A stretch of DNA of 64,000 bases from Nitrosarchaeum sp. (GCA_025699025.1 JAILWJ010000002.1:62001-126000), one strand, 5' to 3'; numbered from the stretch's first letter, positions 26,069-35,232 are shown. Program-made: numbers and translations. The notes: generated from the sequence alone by a model not told the origin.

Positions 26069-26203
26069 TTCCTACTCACATTTTTTTTGCATGCAAACGT
26101 TAAGAATGTTGAGTAAATTTTAAAAATTATAAGTGAAATCCATTAATCTATTCAAATTAAACTGAATGTAACCTTTAACAAGGGTTAATGTGATATATAC
26201 TAG

Positions 26204-27568
26204 ATGAACTATCAAGAATCTGCATGGGATGATTCACCTTCACTAAAATCTTTTACATTATCCAATTTTCGTGATCTACCTCAAATTCAAAATCTTTCTG
26301 AACAACAACAATTTGAAATGGAAGTTGTAGGCAATGTTTTACCATTTAAAGCAAATAATTATGTAGTTGAACAATTAATTGATTGGACTAACATACCAAA
26401 TGATCCAATGTTTGTTTTGACTTTTCCTCAAAGAGGAATGTTGAAGCCGGATCATTTTGAAAAAATGGCTAATGCTATAAAAAATAATTCAGATAAAAAA
26501 GAAATTACAACTATTGCAAATGAAATACGTTTACAATTAAATCCTCACCCAGCCGGCCAAATGGAATTAAATGTTCCAACTTTAAAGGACGGAACCAAAC
26601 TCTATGGTATGCAGCATAAATATAATGAAACATGTCTCTTCTTTCCAAGTCAGAGTCAAACATGTCATGCTTACTGTAGTTTTTGTTTTAGATGGCCACA
26701 ATTTGTCGGAATGGATGAAATGAAATTTGCAATGCAAGAAGGCGAGCAACTAGTTCAATATCTTATAGAACATCCTGAAATTTCTGATGTTCTCTTTACT
26801 GGCGGCGATCCAATGATTATGAAAGCCAAAATATTTTCCAAATATATTGACATTTTAATTGATGCAAAACTTCCAAATCTTAAAACAATTAGAATTGGAA
26901 CAAAATCTCTTTCTTATTGGCCTTACAAATTTTTAACAGATTCTGATTCCCAAGAAATGTTGGATGTTTTCAGAAAAATCACTGATAATGGATTACATCT
27001 TGCATTTATGGCTCACTTTAATCATTTAACTGAACTATCTACTGATTCTGTAAAACAAGCAATCAAAGAAGTAAGAGCAACCGGAGCTCAGATAAGAACA
27101 CAATCTCCACTTTTAGCTCACATCAATGACGACTCACAAATGTGGGCACAAATGTGGAGCAAGCAGGTTCAGCTTGGTTGTATTCCATATTACATGTTTG
27201 TAGTTAGAGACACTGGAGCTCAACACTATTTTGGCGTTCCATTGGTTAAAGCATACGAAATTTTCAAAAAAGCATATTCCTCGGTAAGTGGTTTAGCACG
27301 AACTGTTAGGGGGCCTAGCATGTCCGCCACTCCAGGCAAAGTCCATGTAATCGGAACTGCTGAACTTAATGATCAAAAAGTAATTGTTTTGAGATTTTTA
27401 CAGGGCAGAAATCCTGACTGGGTTCAAAAACCTTTCTTTGCAAAGTATGATGACAAAGCAATTTGGCTTGATGATCTTAAACCTGCATTAACGGAAAAAT
27501 TCTTCTTTGAAGAAGAAATGATTAACTTCAAAAAAACAAATCCACTTGACGACTATCCCGAATCCTAA
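26204..27568 (+). CDS. KamA-family radical SAM enzyme (lysine/glutamate 2,3-aminomutase-like)
   Basis: A 454-residue radical SAM protein. The cluster motif CHAYCSFC lies at about residues 152-159, followed by FTGGDPM. The PLP-binding region has the KamA layout: GAQHYFGVPLVKAYEI, then VSGLARTVRGPSMSATPGKV, where the Lys of PGKV aligns by eye with the PLP lysine of lysine aminomutase. The Asp that binds the lysine side chain in that family appears replaced by Ser, so lysine may not be the substrate. It lies 71 bp upstream of a second glutamine synthetase. Confidence 0.85.
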   Translation: MNYQESAWDDSPSLKSFTLSNFRDLPQIQNLSEQQQFEMEVVGNVLPFKANNYVVEQLIDWTNIPNDPMFVLTFPQRGMLKPDHFEKMANAIKNNSDKKEITTIANEIRLQLNPHPAGQMELNVPTLKDGTKLYGMQHKYNETCLFFPSQSQTCHAYCSFCFRWPQFVGMDEMKFAMQEGEQLVQYLIEHPEISDVLFTGGDPMIMKAKIFSKYIDILIDAKLPNLKTIRIGTKSLSYWPYKFLTDSDSQEMLDVFRKITDNGLHLAFMAHFNHLTELSTDSVKQAIKEVRATGAQIRTQSPLLAHINDDSQMWAQMWSKQVQLGCIPYYMFVVRDTGAQHYFGVPLVKAYEIFKKAYSSVSGLARTVRGPSMSATPGKVHVIGTAELNDQKVIVLRFLQGRNPDWVQKPFFAKYDDKAIWLDDLKPALTEKFFFEEEMINFKKTNPLDDYPES

Positions 27569-27639
27569 AATTTTACCTGACCATATGGACAAATCTAACT
27601 TACTAACTAATATTAGTAAAATGAGACTCTAGTTAAACA

Positions 27640-29082
27640 ATGAATGCTGATATTGTATTAAAGAGAATACAAGAGGAAAATATTACATTTGTAAATCTCT
27701 GGTTTGTGGATATTTTTGGTGAATTACATAGACTTGGCATGCCAAGTTATGCTATCGATAAAAAAAGCTTTGAACATGGATTAGAAAAACTAGATGCAAG
27801 TTCAATTGTTGGCTTCAAGTCTGTTAACAATTCTGATATGATTTTAAAACCTGATCCTAAATCATTTAGAATTTTACCAAATGATTATGATCCAAATAGA
27901 AAAAACTGCATTTTATTTTGTGATTTGTATGAAGGAAATACAGTAGATGAAAAAAGATATAATCGTGATTCAAGAGGAATTGCATACAAGGCTTCCAAAA
28001 AACTCCAAGAATTTGGATTAACTCATACTAATTGGGGACCCGAAATTGAATTCTTCGTTTTTGATGCCATCAACGTTTATCCATCTCCATATGCTGCAAC
28101 TCAGTCTTATGGTGGCTCCGGATATTCTATTGAATCTAAAGAGTCGCCTTGGGCAAAAGGCAATATCAGTACTGCCATTAATATCAAAGAAGGGTATTAC
28201 CCTTCTCAACCTAAGGATACGCTTGAATCATTTAGAAAAGACGTTTGTGATGATCTTTACAATTATTTTGGAATCAAAGTTGAAGCAGAACATCACGAGG
28301 TTGCTACATCTGGACAATGTGAAATTAACTTGGTATATGATGAAATGATTGGAATGGCAGACAGTGTTATTGCTGTAAAAAATATAGTTAAGGTCAAGGC
28401 AAAACGAAAAAATAAAGTTGCAACTTTTATGCCGAAACCCATTTTCGGTGATAATGCATCAGCAATGCATACACATCAAAGTTTATGGAACAATCAAGAT
28501 AATGTGATGTTTGATCCTAATGACGAAGTTGCACAAATGAGCCAAATAGGCCGTTATTATATTGGAGGAATTTTAGAACATGCATCAGCATTATGTGCAA
28601 TAACAAATCCTACGACAAACTCTTACAAGCGACTAGTACCAGGATTCGAAGCACCTGTAAATGTTTGCTGGGGAATGGGTAATCGTTCAGCTGCTATCCG
28701 CGTACCGATGTATTATCGAAACCAAGAGAAAAGCAAAAGAATTGAATATCGTGTTCCTGATCCAACTGCCAACATATATCTTCTTGAAGCAGCATTATTG
28801 TTAGCCGGTTTAGATGGAATCAAACACAAAATTGATCCCGGAGATCCAATAGAAGCAAATATTTACAAATTAACTACTGAAAAGAAAAAAGAGTATAATA
28901 TTGGTGCTCTCCCGGTATCTCTAAAAGATGCATTAGATGCCCTAACAAGTGACTCTGGTTTCTTGGAAGAAATATTTACAAAAGATTTCCTTGACAAATA
29001 TTCAGAACTTAAATACAAAGAATACACTGCATTTGCTCAAACTCCAACAGCATGGGAGGTATCCATGTATGCTGATGCATAA
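27640..29082 (+). CDS. Glutamine synthetase 2 (divergent GSI paralogue)
   Basis: A 480-residue GS paralogue. Catalytic scaffolding is kept: GPEIEFFVFD, QCEINLVYDE, NPTTNSYKRLVPGFEAP, NRSAAIRVP, and RIEYRVPDPTANIYL. The substrate loop, canonically NGSGMHTHQSLW, reads NASAMHTHQSLW, replacing both glycines by alanine. The last ~20 residues (AFAQTPTAWEVSMYADA) differ completely from the usual C-terminus of GS1. It probably forms gamma-glutamyl amides from glutamate or a glutamate analogue. It lies directly behind the KamA-like gene. Confidence 0.93.
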   Translation: MNADIVLKRIQEENITFVNLWFVDIFGELHRLGMPSYAIDKKSFEHGLEKLDASSIVGFKSVNNSDMILKPDPKSFRILPNDYDPNRKNCILFCDLYEGNTVDEKRYNRDSRGIAYKASKKLQEFGLTHTNWGPEIEFFVFDAINVYPSPYAATQSYGGSGYSIESKESPWAKGNISTAINIKEGYYPSQPKDTLESFRKDVCDDLYNYFGIKVEAEHHEVATSGQCEINLVYDEMIGMADSVIAVKNIVKVKAKRKNKVATFMPKPIFGDNASAMHTHQSLWNNQDNVMFDPNDEVAQMSQIGRYYIGGILEHASALCAITNPTTNSYKRLVPGFEAPVNVCWGMGNRSAAIRVPMYYRNQEKSKRIEYRVPDPTANIYLLEAALLLAGLDGIKHKIDPGDPIEANIYKLTTEKKKEYNIGALPVSLKDALDALTSDSGFLEEIFTKDFLDKYSELKYKEYTAFAQTPTAWEVSMYADA

Positions 29083-29170
29083 TTGCTGATATATCCAACA
29101 CCAATGTCCAATCCATAGATTTTACTCAAATAGTATAACATTTTTAAAACTTGGAATTAGTTTTCCATTA

Positions 29171-29809
29171 TTGAATTTTAAAAATATTCTATTACTCTTA
29201 TTACTTGTTCCAAGTTTGATTGGAACTGCTCTTGGTCACACAATAGACTCTGTTGGTGAATACAGACTAGAGATTGGTTGGATGAATGAACCTGTCGTAT
29301 CTGGTGAAACGAATGGAATCGAGCTGTACGTTAGCCCACTCGAATCTAGATTAGAACTAGAAGAACAACAATTCAAAGATGGAATAACCGGACTACACAA
29401 ATCATTGAAAATACAGCTAGTTTACAAGGATGCTAAAATCATGTTGCCCTTATCAGAAGATCATAACATTCCTGGCAAATACTATGCATTTGTAAATCCC
29501 ACATCTTCTGGGTACTATCAGGCAAATATTTTGGGAAATATTGGTGAGACAACAGTAAGTTTATCCATGCATCCACCAAAAGTAGAAGAACGCTCATACA
29601 TTGAATTTCCACTTCCTTCAGATATTACGCTAACTCAGCTAATCGACGGACATACAATCCTATTAGGTGAAGTGAATAAACTTAAAGAATCAGCCGCCAA
29701 ATTGGAAAATCAAAATCGACATGCCTATCTAAACTATGTTGGAATCGGCTTTGGTATTGTTGGTATTTTAATTGCTGCAGTTGCATTAAAAAAATCAAAC
29801 AAAATCTAA
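29171..29809 (+). CDS. Secreted, C-terminally membrane-anchored beta-sandwich-like protein
   Basis: A 212-residue protein starting with TTG. A signal peptide (NILLLLLLVPSLIGTALG, residues ~4-22) precedes a beta-rich domain beginning EYRLEIGWMNEPVVSGETNG. A coiled-coil stem lies at about 165-185, and one transmembrane helix (~190-208) ends in KKSNKI. The topology is an extracellular domain on a membrane stalk. The domain start resembles CopC-like or carbohydrate-binding sandwiches, but no metal ligands are clear. It converges on the APC permease with 1 bp between. Confidence 0.75.
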   Translation: MNFKNILLLLLLVPSLIGTALGHTIDSVGEYRLEIGWMNEPVVSGETNGIELYVSPLESRLELEEQQFKDGITGLHKSLKIQLVYKDAKIMLPLSEDHNIPGKYYAFVNPTSSGYYQANILGNIGETTVSLSMHPPKVEERSYIEFPLPSDITLTQLIDGHTILLGEVNKLKESAAKLENQNRHAYLNYVGIGFGIVGILIAAVALKKSNKI

Positions 29810-29810
29810 G

Positions 29811-31100
29811 CTATGTTGTTTTTCTTTTATTGAAAATTAAATAAAAAATACTTCCTGCAGCAATAATTGCCAACCCATATAACACAATCTCAATTTCAAA
29901 TTGGGTTCCCATGTAAATTGATGCACCTAATCCAAACAGAGGTAATACAGGAAACTTTCCAATATTGACAGGTACTCTGTATGGTCTTTCCATTTCTGGT
30001 CTAACATATCTTAAGAGAATAACTGATAAATTTATCATGGCAAAGGTTACCACTACTGCAAAAACCACAATATTTGCTACAATCACTATATCTCCAACAA
30101 AACAAAACCCTAATGTTGCTAGAAAAATAATGACTACAGCTAACCATGGTGTTTTGGTTTTTTGATGAATTACACCCAATTTTTTTGGCAAAGAACCTCC
30201 TCTTGCCATTCCGTAAAAAATTCTAGCTCCAGCAACTAACGTTATCAATATTGTACTAGCTGTTGCAAATAATGCAATTATTGATAAGATAAAATGACCT
30301 TGTTGCCCTAATTTTTGTTCTGCAACAAACGCCAATGGAGCAGCAGATTCAGCTAATCTCTCCCATTCTACGACTCTAATTGAAGCAATAGAAACAAGAA
30401 TGTAGATTACGGTGACAATTAAAACTGATAGCATTATTCCTTTAGGTATTATTCTTGATGGACGTTTTACCTCTTCAGCAACATTTGCCATATCCTCAAA
30501 TCCAATAAATGCAAAAAATACTAGAACAAATGCTAGAATTATTCCATGTACACCTAATGGACTTTCAAAATAATTAATATCATGTTCAACAGGAAACGTA
30601 AAACCAATAAAAACAATGATCCCCAAACCTGCAATAGTCACAATTGCAAATACTGTATTGGCCCAAGCAGACTCTTTAATTCCTATGAAATTAACAAAAG
30701 ATAGTATTCCTAATACTATCAAAGCAGAAATTATAATTGGAATTCCAGTAATCTCTTCCATATATCCACCAAAACCCAAAGCTACAGTTGATGCCACTAT
30801 TATTGATGTGATAATTGTTAACCATCCTACAATAAATCCAATAAACTCACTTCGAAACCCCTCTTTAACAAAAACATATTCTGCAGCAGCTTTTGGAAAA
30901 AGAGCAGTCAGTTCAGAATAACTCAATCCAGCAAATGTTGCAACAATTGCACCTAGAATAAATGAAATCCACAATGCATTTCCAGCAAACTCTGCTGCCT
31001 CACCAATCAAAACATAAATTCCAGCTCCTAAAATGAGACCCACACCATACATTGTAAGATGAAATAATCCTATGTGTCTGCTTAGAGAATCATTATCCAT
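29811..31100 (-). CDS. APC-family amino acid permease
   Basis: A 429-residue transporter with about twelve hydrophobic helices. The first helix carries the conserved GVGLILGAGIYVLIGEAA segment, whose unwound GAGIY part binds the amino group of substrates in this family. FIGFEDMANVAEEVKRPSRIIP in helix 6 is also typical. Substrate specificity cannot be read. It is placed after GS2 and the KamA-like enzyme and upstream of a CBS protein, so amino acid or osmolyte uptake is a reasonable guess. Confidence 0.9.
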   Translation of the reverse strand: MDNDSLSRHIGLFHLTMYGVGLILGAGIYVLIGEAAEFAGNALWISFILGAIVATFAGLSYSELTALFPKAAAEYVFVKEGFRSEFIGFIVGWLTIITSIIVASTVALGFGGYMEEITGIPIIISALIVLGILSFVNFIGIKESAWANTVFAIVTIAGLGIIVFIGFTFPVEHDINYFESPLGVHGIILAFVLVFFAFIGFEDMANVAEEVKRPSRIIPKGIMLSVLIVTVIYILVSIASIRVVEWERLAESAAPLAFVAEQKLGQQGHFILSIIALFATASTILITLVAGARIFYGMARGGSLPKKLGVIHQKTKTPWLAVVIIFLATLGFCFVGDIVIVANIVVFAVVVTFAMINLSVILLRYVRPEMERPYRVPVNIGKFPVLPLFGLGASIYMGTQFEIEIVLYGLAIIAAGSIFYLIFNKRKTT

Positions 31101-31124
31101 CTTTCTACATGAGAGATTTTGAAT

Positions 31125-31979
31125 TTAATACATTTCCTTGTATTTCGTTCTTAGTTCCTCATGAGGACCAACAATTGAAAAAGCCTTCACAACATCGGTT
31201 TTACTCACAATTCCAATCAGATTTTTTTTTGAGTCTATCACAGGTATTCCACTAATTTTGTTTTTTATCATCAAACTAGCGCCTGCTGCCAAATCTTCCT
31301 CCTCGCCAATCGTAATGAGTTTATCCTCAAGTAAATCTTCTACTGTGATTTTTTTACTACCATCTATTGGAAGCAAATAATCTCTGGAACGAGTTTTCCC
31401 TTTGGTAAAGTAATCACTATGAGAAAGAAGTGTGTTCGTCGTGATTAACCCTACTGGAGAGCCATTCTCATCAGTAACTACAAGTCTTGAAACCTCATTT
31501 TTATTCATTAAATCTAGAGCAAATTTCACAGAATCAGTTTTTCTACATGTTACTACTTTCCTGCTCATGAAGTTCTTAATGGAATATTTTCCGCCAAAAA
31601 CATTTGCATATGCTTTAACCAAATCAGTTCTAGATATGATTCCAATTAACTCTCCTTTATCATCTACAAGAACTACTGAGCCAATTTTAAACGTCTCCAT
31701 TCTTACGGCACATTGATCAAAATGATCCTCAAATCCATCAGTAATTGTAATAACGTTCTTTTGCATAACATGTTTTATTGGAATCTCATCTACTGCTCTT
31801 GCAGTTTTATCATCACCCAAAAATCTATTGATATCTCTTTCAGTAACAATTCCGACAGGTTTGTTTTTTACAGCAACAACGATTCGTTTTATAAAATTTT
31901 TTTGCATCTGTGATAGTGTTTCAAAAATAGATGATTCTGGTTGAACTTTAATTACTGGAGACGAATATTTTTTAATCAT
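31125..31979 (-). CDS. Protein with four CBS domains
   Basis: A 284-residue protein made of two Bateman pairs (about residues 1-130 and 135-284). Each CBS unit shows the usual ending, for example VGIVTERDINRF, IGIISRTDLVKAY, VGLITTNTLLSH and IGIVSKTDVVKAF. CBS pairs bind adenosine nucleotides or SAM. No catalytic domain is attached. It may be a stand-alone nucleotide sensor. The APC permease gene lies 24 bp downstream on the same strand, so it may belong to the same transcript and regulate transport. Confidence 0.9.
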   Translation of the reverse strand: MIKKYSSPVIKVQPESSIFETLSQMQKNFIKRIVVAVKNKPVGIVTERDINRFLGDDKTARAVDEIPIKHVMQKNVITITDGFEDHFDQCAVRMETFKIGSVVLVDDKGELIGIISRTDLVKAYANVFGGKYSIKNFMSRKVVTCRKTDSVKFALDLMNKNEVSRLVVTDENGSPVGLITTNTLLSHSDYFTKGKTRSRDYLLPIDGSKKITVEDLLEDKLITIGEEEDLAAGASLMIKNKISGIPVIDSKKNLIGIVSKTDVVKAFSIVGPHEELRTKYKEMY

Positions 31980-32051
31980 GTTTTCAATTCTTACTTTTCG
32001 ATTTAAAACTAATCTCTGATTCTCATATATGATTCCATAAAATGAAATACG

Positions 32052-32072
32052 CTAATACTCAGAGAGTATTAG
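32052..32072. promoter_or_regulatory. Perfect 9-bp inverted repeat between HTH and CBS genes
   Basis: CTAATACTC-AGA-GAGTATTAG is a perfect palindrome with a 3-nt centre. It covers the stop codon of the HTH gene and lies about 75-95 bp upstream of the CBS-protein start. It could be an operator for the neighbouring regulator or a transcript-end hairpin. The AGA centre and the ATACT/AGTAT arms recall the palindrome upstream of cdc6. Confidence 0.5.
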
Positions 32073-32439
32073 GTACAATCTCAATCTCGATATTACTTCC
32101 ATTAAATGATGTAGCTATTGCTTTTACTCTACTTTTGTAAAGAAAGTATTTTTTCCCGTCATCACTTATGGAACCAGAAATTCCTAACAGTTTATTGTCA
32201 TGCAATGTCTGTAATCGTCTGTATACAGTACTAATCGGAATCTTTGTTTCTGCACTTATCTCCATTGCTGATTTTGGTTTTTCCATTGTATTTTCTATAA
32301 TTGCGCGACAATATCTGTCAGAAATCACTTCAAGAATGGCGTCTTTTCTTGAGTCGTCCTCTATTTTTCTTCCTGAAATTAATGCTTGCATAATAAGGAT
32401 AATCTTATTTTTCATATAATCAGTTTGAATACATTGCAT
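32059..32439 (-). CDS. ArsR/HTH-type transcriptional regulator
   Basis: A 126-residue winged-helix protein. The core is DAILEVISDRYCRAIIENTM, followed by KSAMEISAETKIPISTVYRRL and a short wing (LLGISGSISDDGKKYFLYKS). The C-terminal tail is beta-rich (IEIEIVPN). There are no clustered Cys for metal sensing. The start may be Met17 (32391, MQALISGR), as residues 1-16 look unconserved. It is divergent from a Usp gene and ends in a perfect palindrome shared with the CBS-gene upstream region, which suggests local regulation. Confidence 0.82.
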   Translation of the reverse strand: MQCIQTDYMKNKIILIMQALISGRKIEDDSRKDAILEVISDRYCRAIIENTMEKPKSAMEISAETKIPISTVYRRLQTLHDNKLLGISGSISDDGKKYFLYKSRVKAIATSFNGSNIEIEIVPNTL

Positions 32440-32519
32440 TGCAATGCACTTAACTTACACACAAGATAGGTTAGAAATATTCTATGAGATTTAAATTGGA
32501 CAAAATTCTAGTCTGCCTA

Positions 32520-32954
32520 ATGATGTTTACAAATATTTTAGTACCATTTGATTTATCAAATCAATCAATCCATGCATTCAAAACTGCACTGAATTTAGCC
32601 AAAAAATACAACTCCAAAATTACGATATTAACATGTCTTGAAGGCGATGCTTGGCATCACAAGTTTTATGATTCAAGAGCTGATGATGAATTAATTAAAA
32701 AACAAAAAAAAGTTGCTCTTTCTCATATAACTAAGTTAGAAATTCTAGCCAAAAAAGAAAACATATCTATCAAATCACAGATAATAAAATCTGCCTCGGT
32801 TGTTAAAGACATTGTATCTTTTTCAAAATCAAGAAAGATCGATCTTATCGTAATGGGTTCTCATGGAAGAACTGGAATAGATAAACTAATCCTTGGTAGT
32901 ATTGCAAATGGTGTTACTCAAAAATCTAGTTGCCCAGTGTTAATAGTTAAATGA
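32520..32954 (+). CDS. Universal stress protein (UspA family)
   Basis: About 144 residues of UspA fold. The N-terminal strand NILVPFDLSNQSIHAFKTAL and the ATP-binding motif GSHGRTGIDKLILGSIANGV (about residues 112-131) are typical, and SCPVLIVK closes the fold. An upstream in-frame ATG at 32484 adds a short unconserved extension; ATG 32520 or 32523 fits the family. The MDH-like gene follows 12 bp later, so the two are probably co-transcribed. Confidence 0.92.
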   Translation: MMFTNILVPFDLSNQSIHAFKTALNLAKKYNSKITILTCLEGDAWHHKFYDSRADDELIKKQKKVALSHITKLEILAKKENISIKSQIIKSASVVKDIVSFSKSRKIDLIVMGSHGRTGIDKLILGSIANGVTQKSSCPVLIVK

Positions 32955-32966
32955 GATGAGACTTGA

Positions 32967-33869
32967 TTGATCTCAATTATAGGATCTGGAAGAGTTGGAT
33001 CCTCAATTGCTTTTCTATGTGCTGCTAGTGGTTTAGATGATATCTTACTTGTAAATCGAACAAAAGACAAGGCAATAGGAGAAGCACTTGATATATCAAA
33101 TGCAATTCCCAAAAATTCCAGAATCTCTGTTCATGGTACAGATGATTATTCTAAAATGACCGACTCCAAAATTATTGTAATTACTGCAAGCACGAGTATT
33201 TATCTAAAAAGTAGGACTGAGATGATTGGCGCACAAACTCAAATGATTAAAAAAATTGCATCTTATGTAAAACATTACTGTCATGATACTATTGTCCTAA
33301 TGGTTTCTAATCCTTTAGATGTCCTCACATATTTTTTCCAAAAAGAAACTGGATTTCCAAAAACTAAAGTTATGGGCATTGCCTCAAGTCTAGATTCTAG
33401 CAGATTCAGATATTTACTTTCAGAAAAATTAGGCATAACGCAATCTGAGATATCTGATGCAATAGTTTTAGGCGAACATGGGGATTCTATGGTACCTATA
33501 TTTTCCCACACAAGAATTCATAGAAAAAAAGCGTTAGAGTTATTGAATTACAATCAACAAAAATCAATTTCTATAGGTGTTAGAGATTACTGGAAATCAT
33601 TACGAAATTTTAAGAGTCGTTCACAGTTTGGCATAGCAAAAAATACATTTGATGTAATCAATGCCATTCTTCAAAATAATGAATTACAAATTCCTGCTTC
33701 TGTTTTGTTAGAGGGTGAATATGGGGAATATGATGTTTGCATGGGAGTGCCCGTCATTATCGATAAACATGGTGTATCTAAAATTCAAGAAATTGAATTA
33801 AATGAATATGAAAACAAATCTCTAAAAATTTCAGCTGATATAATTCGAAATTATATTAATTCTGTTTGA
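32967..33869 (+). CDS. Malate/lactate dehydrogenase-like protein
   Basis: A 300-residue Rossmann-fold 2-hydroxyacid dehydrogenase. The cofactor motif GSGRVGSSIA is at residues 6-15. The second-strand end reads VNRTKDKA rather than an acidic residue, which favours NADP(H). Catalytic GEHGDSMVP (about 171-179) is intact, as is MVSNPLDVLTY. The substrate-specificity loop (TASTSIYLKSRTEM) lacks the Arg-Lys pair of ordinary malate dehydrogenases, so the true substrate may differ. Start is TTG. It follows the Usp gene. Confidence 0.87.
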   Translation: MISIIGSGRVGSSIAFLCAASGLDDILLVNRTKDKAIGEALDISNAIPKNSRISVHGTDDYSKMTDSKIIVITASTSIYLKSRTEMIGAQTQMIKKIASYVKHYCHDTIVLMVSNPLDVLTYFFQKETGFPKTKVMGIASSLDSSRFRYLLSEKLGITQSEISDAIVLGEHGDSMVPIFSHTRIHRKKALELLNYNQQKSISIGVRDYWKSLRNFKSRSQFGIAKNTFDVINAILQNNELQIPASVLLEGEYGEYDVCMGVPVIIDKHGVSKIQEIELNEYENKSLKISADIIRNYINSV

Positions 33870-33876
33870 AACTTTG

Positions 33877-34560
33877 TTACACTACCACGGATTGTAATCC
33901 ATATCCGACCGAATACGCTACAATAGACGCAACTCCGCCAATTATTAGAGTATAAATTCCAGCCCTGATCTTCGATTTTTTTACAATTTTTCCTTTGATC
34001 ATTCCAACTAAAAAGAATGCTGCAATAATTGATATTGTAGAATATACAAAAGCCTCCGAATTTGCATCCACTCCTATCATCATGAAAATCATAAACGGAA
34101 TTAATGGAATTAATCCAATTAAATTAAAGCCAATAAATGTGCTGATAGAACTATCCATGGGATTTTTTTCATCTTCGATTAATCCCAACTCTTCTTTCAT
34201 CATTGTGTCTACCCATACTTTTCTTCTTGATGTAATTATTCGTACAATCTCTTCTAACAATTCATCTTTGAATCCCTTCTTTTTGTAAATATCTCTGATC
34301 TCATCCTTTTCCTGTTCTTCCAGATTATCAATCTCCCATTCTTCTTGTCTTCTTTTCATTTCTATGAATTCGTTTCTGGCTTTAGATGCTTGATAATTTG
34401 CAGCTGCCATAGAAAATCCATCTGCGAACAAATTCGCAAAACCCAAAATCAAAATTATTCCAGAAGGTAATGATGCGCCTATAACTCCTGCAACAATGGC
34501 AAAAGTAGTTACTGCCCCATCAATGGAACCATAAATAAAATCATCAAAATGTAGTTTCAT
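33877..34560 (-). CDS. VIT1/CCC1-family iron/manganese transporter
   Basis: A 227-residue membrane protein. Helix 1 carries the family signature DFIYGSIDGAVTTFAIVAGV, followed by GFANLFADGFSMAAANY. A long cytoplasmic Glu-rich stretch (about 70-135: RRQEEWEIDNLEEQEKDEI and onward) forms the metal-binding domain. Three more helices follow. Family members move Fe(II) or Mn(II) out of the cytosol. It is divergent from a Usp gene, with a 7-bp inverted repeat in the shared intergenic region that may be its operator. Confidence 0.92.
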   Translation of the reverse strand: MKLHFDDFIYGSIDGAVTTFAIVAGVIGASLPSGIILILGFANLFADGFSMAAANYQASKARNEFIEMKRRQEEWEIDNLEEQEKDEIRDIYKKKGFKDELLEEIVRIITSRRKVWVDTMMKEELGLIEDEKNPMDSSISTFIGFNLIGLIPLIPFMIFMMIGVDANSEAFVYSTISIIAAFFLVGMIKGKIVKKSKIRAGIYTLIIGGVASIVAYSVGYGLQSVVV

Positions 34561-34625
34561 AATAATGATTAATCGTTTCTGACTGCTTTAATGTATTCTT
34601 AATAATGTTATTTTACCACAATATA

Positions 34626-34647
34626 ATTTACATTTGTGCGTGTAAAT
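34626..34647. promoter_or_regulatory. Inverted repeat upstream of VIT1-type transporter and Usp
   Basis: ATTTACA (34626-34632) and TGTAAAT (34641-34647) are a perfect 7-bp inverted repeat spaced by 8 bp. It lies 66-87 bp upstream of the transporter start and about 70 bp upstream of the Usp start. The symmetry fits a dimeric repressor. Confidence 0.45.
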
Positions 34648-34686
34648 CATTCTGTCCTATTTCTTAATGTGAAAATCATGATCTTT

Positions 34687-34695
34687 TTTTATATT
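34687..34695 (+). promoter_or_regulatory. TATA box of the second Usp gene
   Basis: TTTATATTT is centred about 26 bp upstream of the ATG at 34717. This is consistent with a leaderless transcript. Confidence 0.5.
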
Positions 34696-34716
34696 TGAAG
34701 TACATCAACCACAAAT

Positions 34717-35139
34717 ATGGCAAAATTTAAAAAAATTCTTGTTCCTCTAGATGGCTCTACTAATGCCAACCGTGGTTTAGATAGAGCTATTGAAATTGCA
34801 AAAGAAAGTGGTGCTGAAATCACCGGATTTTATGTGTTTCATTTGCCATTTACTGCAGGAATAAAATATACACAGAAAATGAAAGATGATGCACAAAATA
34901 AAGCTGCAAAAGCAATTGGACCTGCAATGAAACGTGCTCAGAAATTGGGTGCGACATTCAAATACAAAACTGGAGGCGGTCATACTGGATCAGAAGTTGT
35001 CAAATTTGCTGAAAAAGGAAAGTATGACATGATTGTAATTGGTGCTAGAGGAATTGGTGGCACTAGAGAAGCATTTCTTGGAAGCACATCTAATTATGTA
35101 ATGCACAAATCAAAAATTCCTGTTTTAGTAGTAAAGTAG
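34717..35139 (+). CDS. Universal stress protein (UspA family)
   Basis: A 140-residue UspA protein. It has the N-terminal strand KKILVPLDGSTNANRGLDRAI, and the nucleotide motif GARGIGGTREAFLGSTSNYV at about residues 107-126, close to the ATP-binding G-x2-G-x9-G-S/T consensus. A Gly-rich loop KTGGGHTGSEVV lies mid-protein. It shares the fold but little sequence with the Usp at 32520. It has its own TATA box. Confidence 0.93.
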   Translation: MAKFKKILVPLDGSTNANRGLDRAIEIAKESGAEITGFYVFHLPFTAGIKYTQKMKDDAQNKAAKAIGPAMKRAQKLGATFKYKTGGGHTGSEVVKFAEKGKYDMIVIGARGIGGTREAFLGSTSNYVMHKSKIPVLVVK

Positions 35140-35232
35140 AAAAATTATCAATCTTCTTTTTTAGATCATTATTATGCTTATGAAAATCATGTGCTTAGTA
35201 AAAATACTATTAACACATAATTATTTTGAAGA

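Noticed and set aside
26191-26203. GATATATACTAG as TATA box of the KamA-like gene
   Set aside because: It ends right before the ATG; a TATA box is expected about 26 bp upstream of the transcription start, so it is too close.
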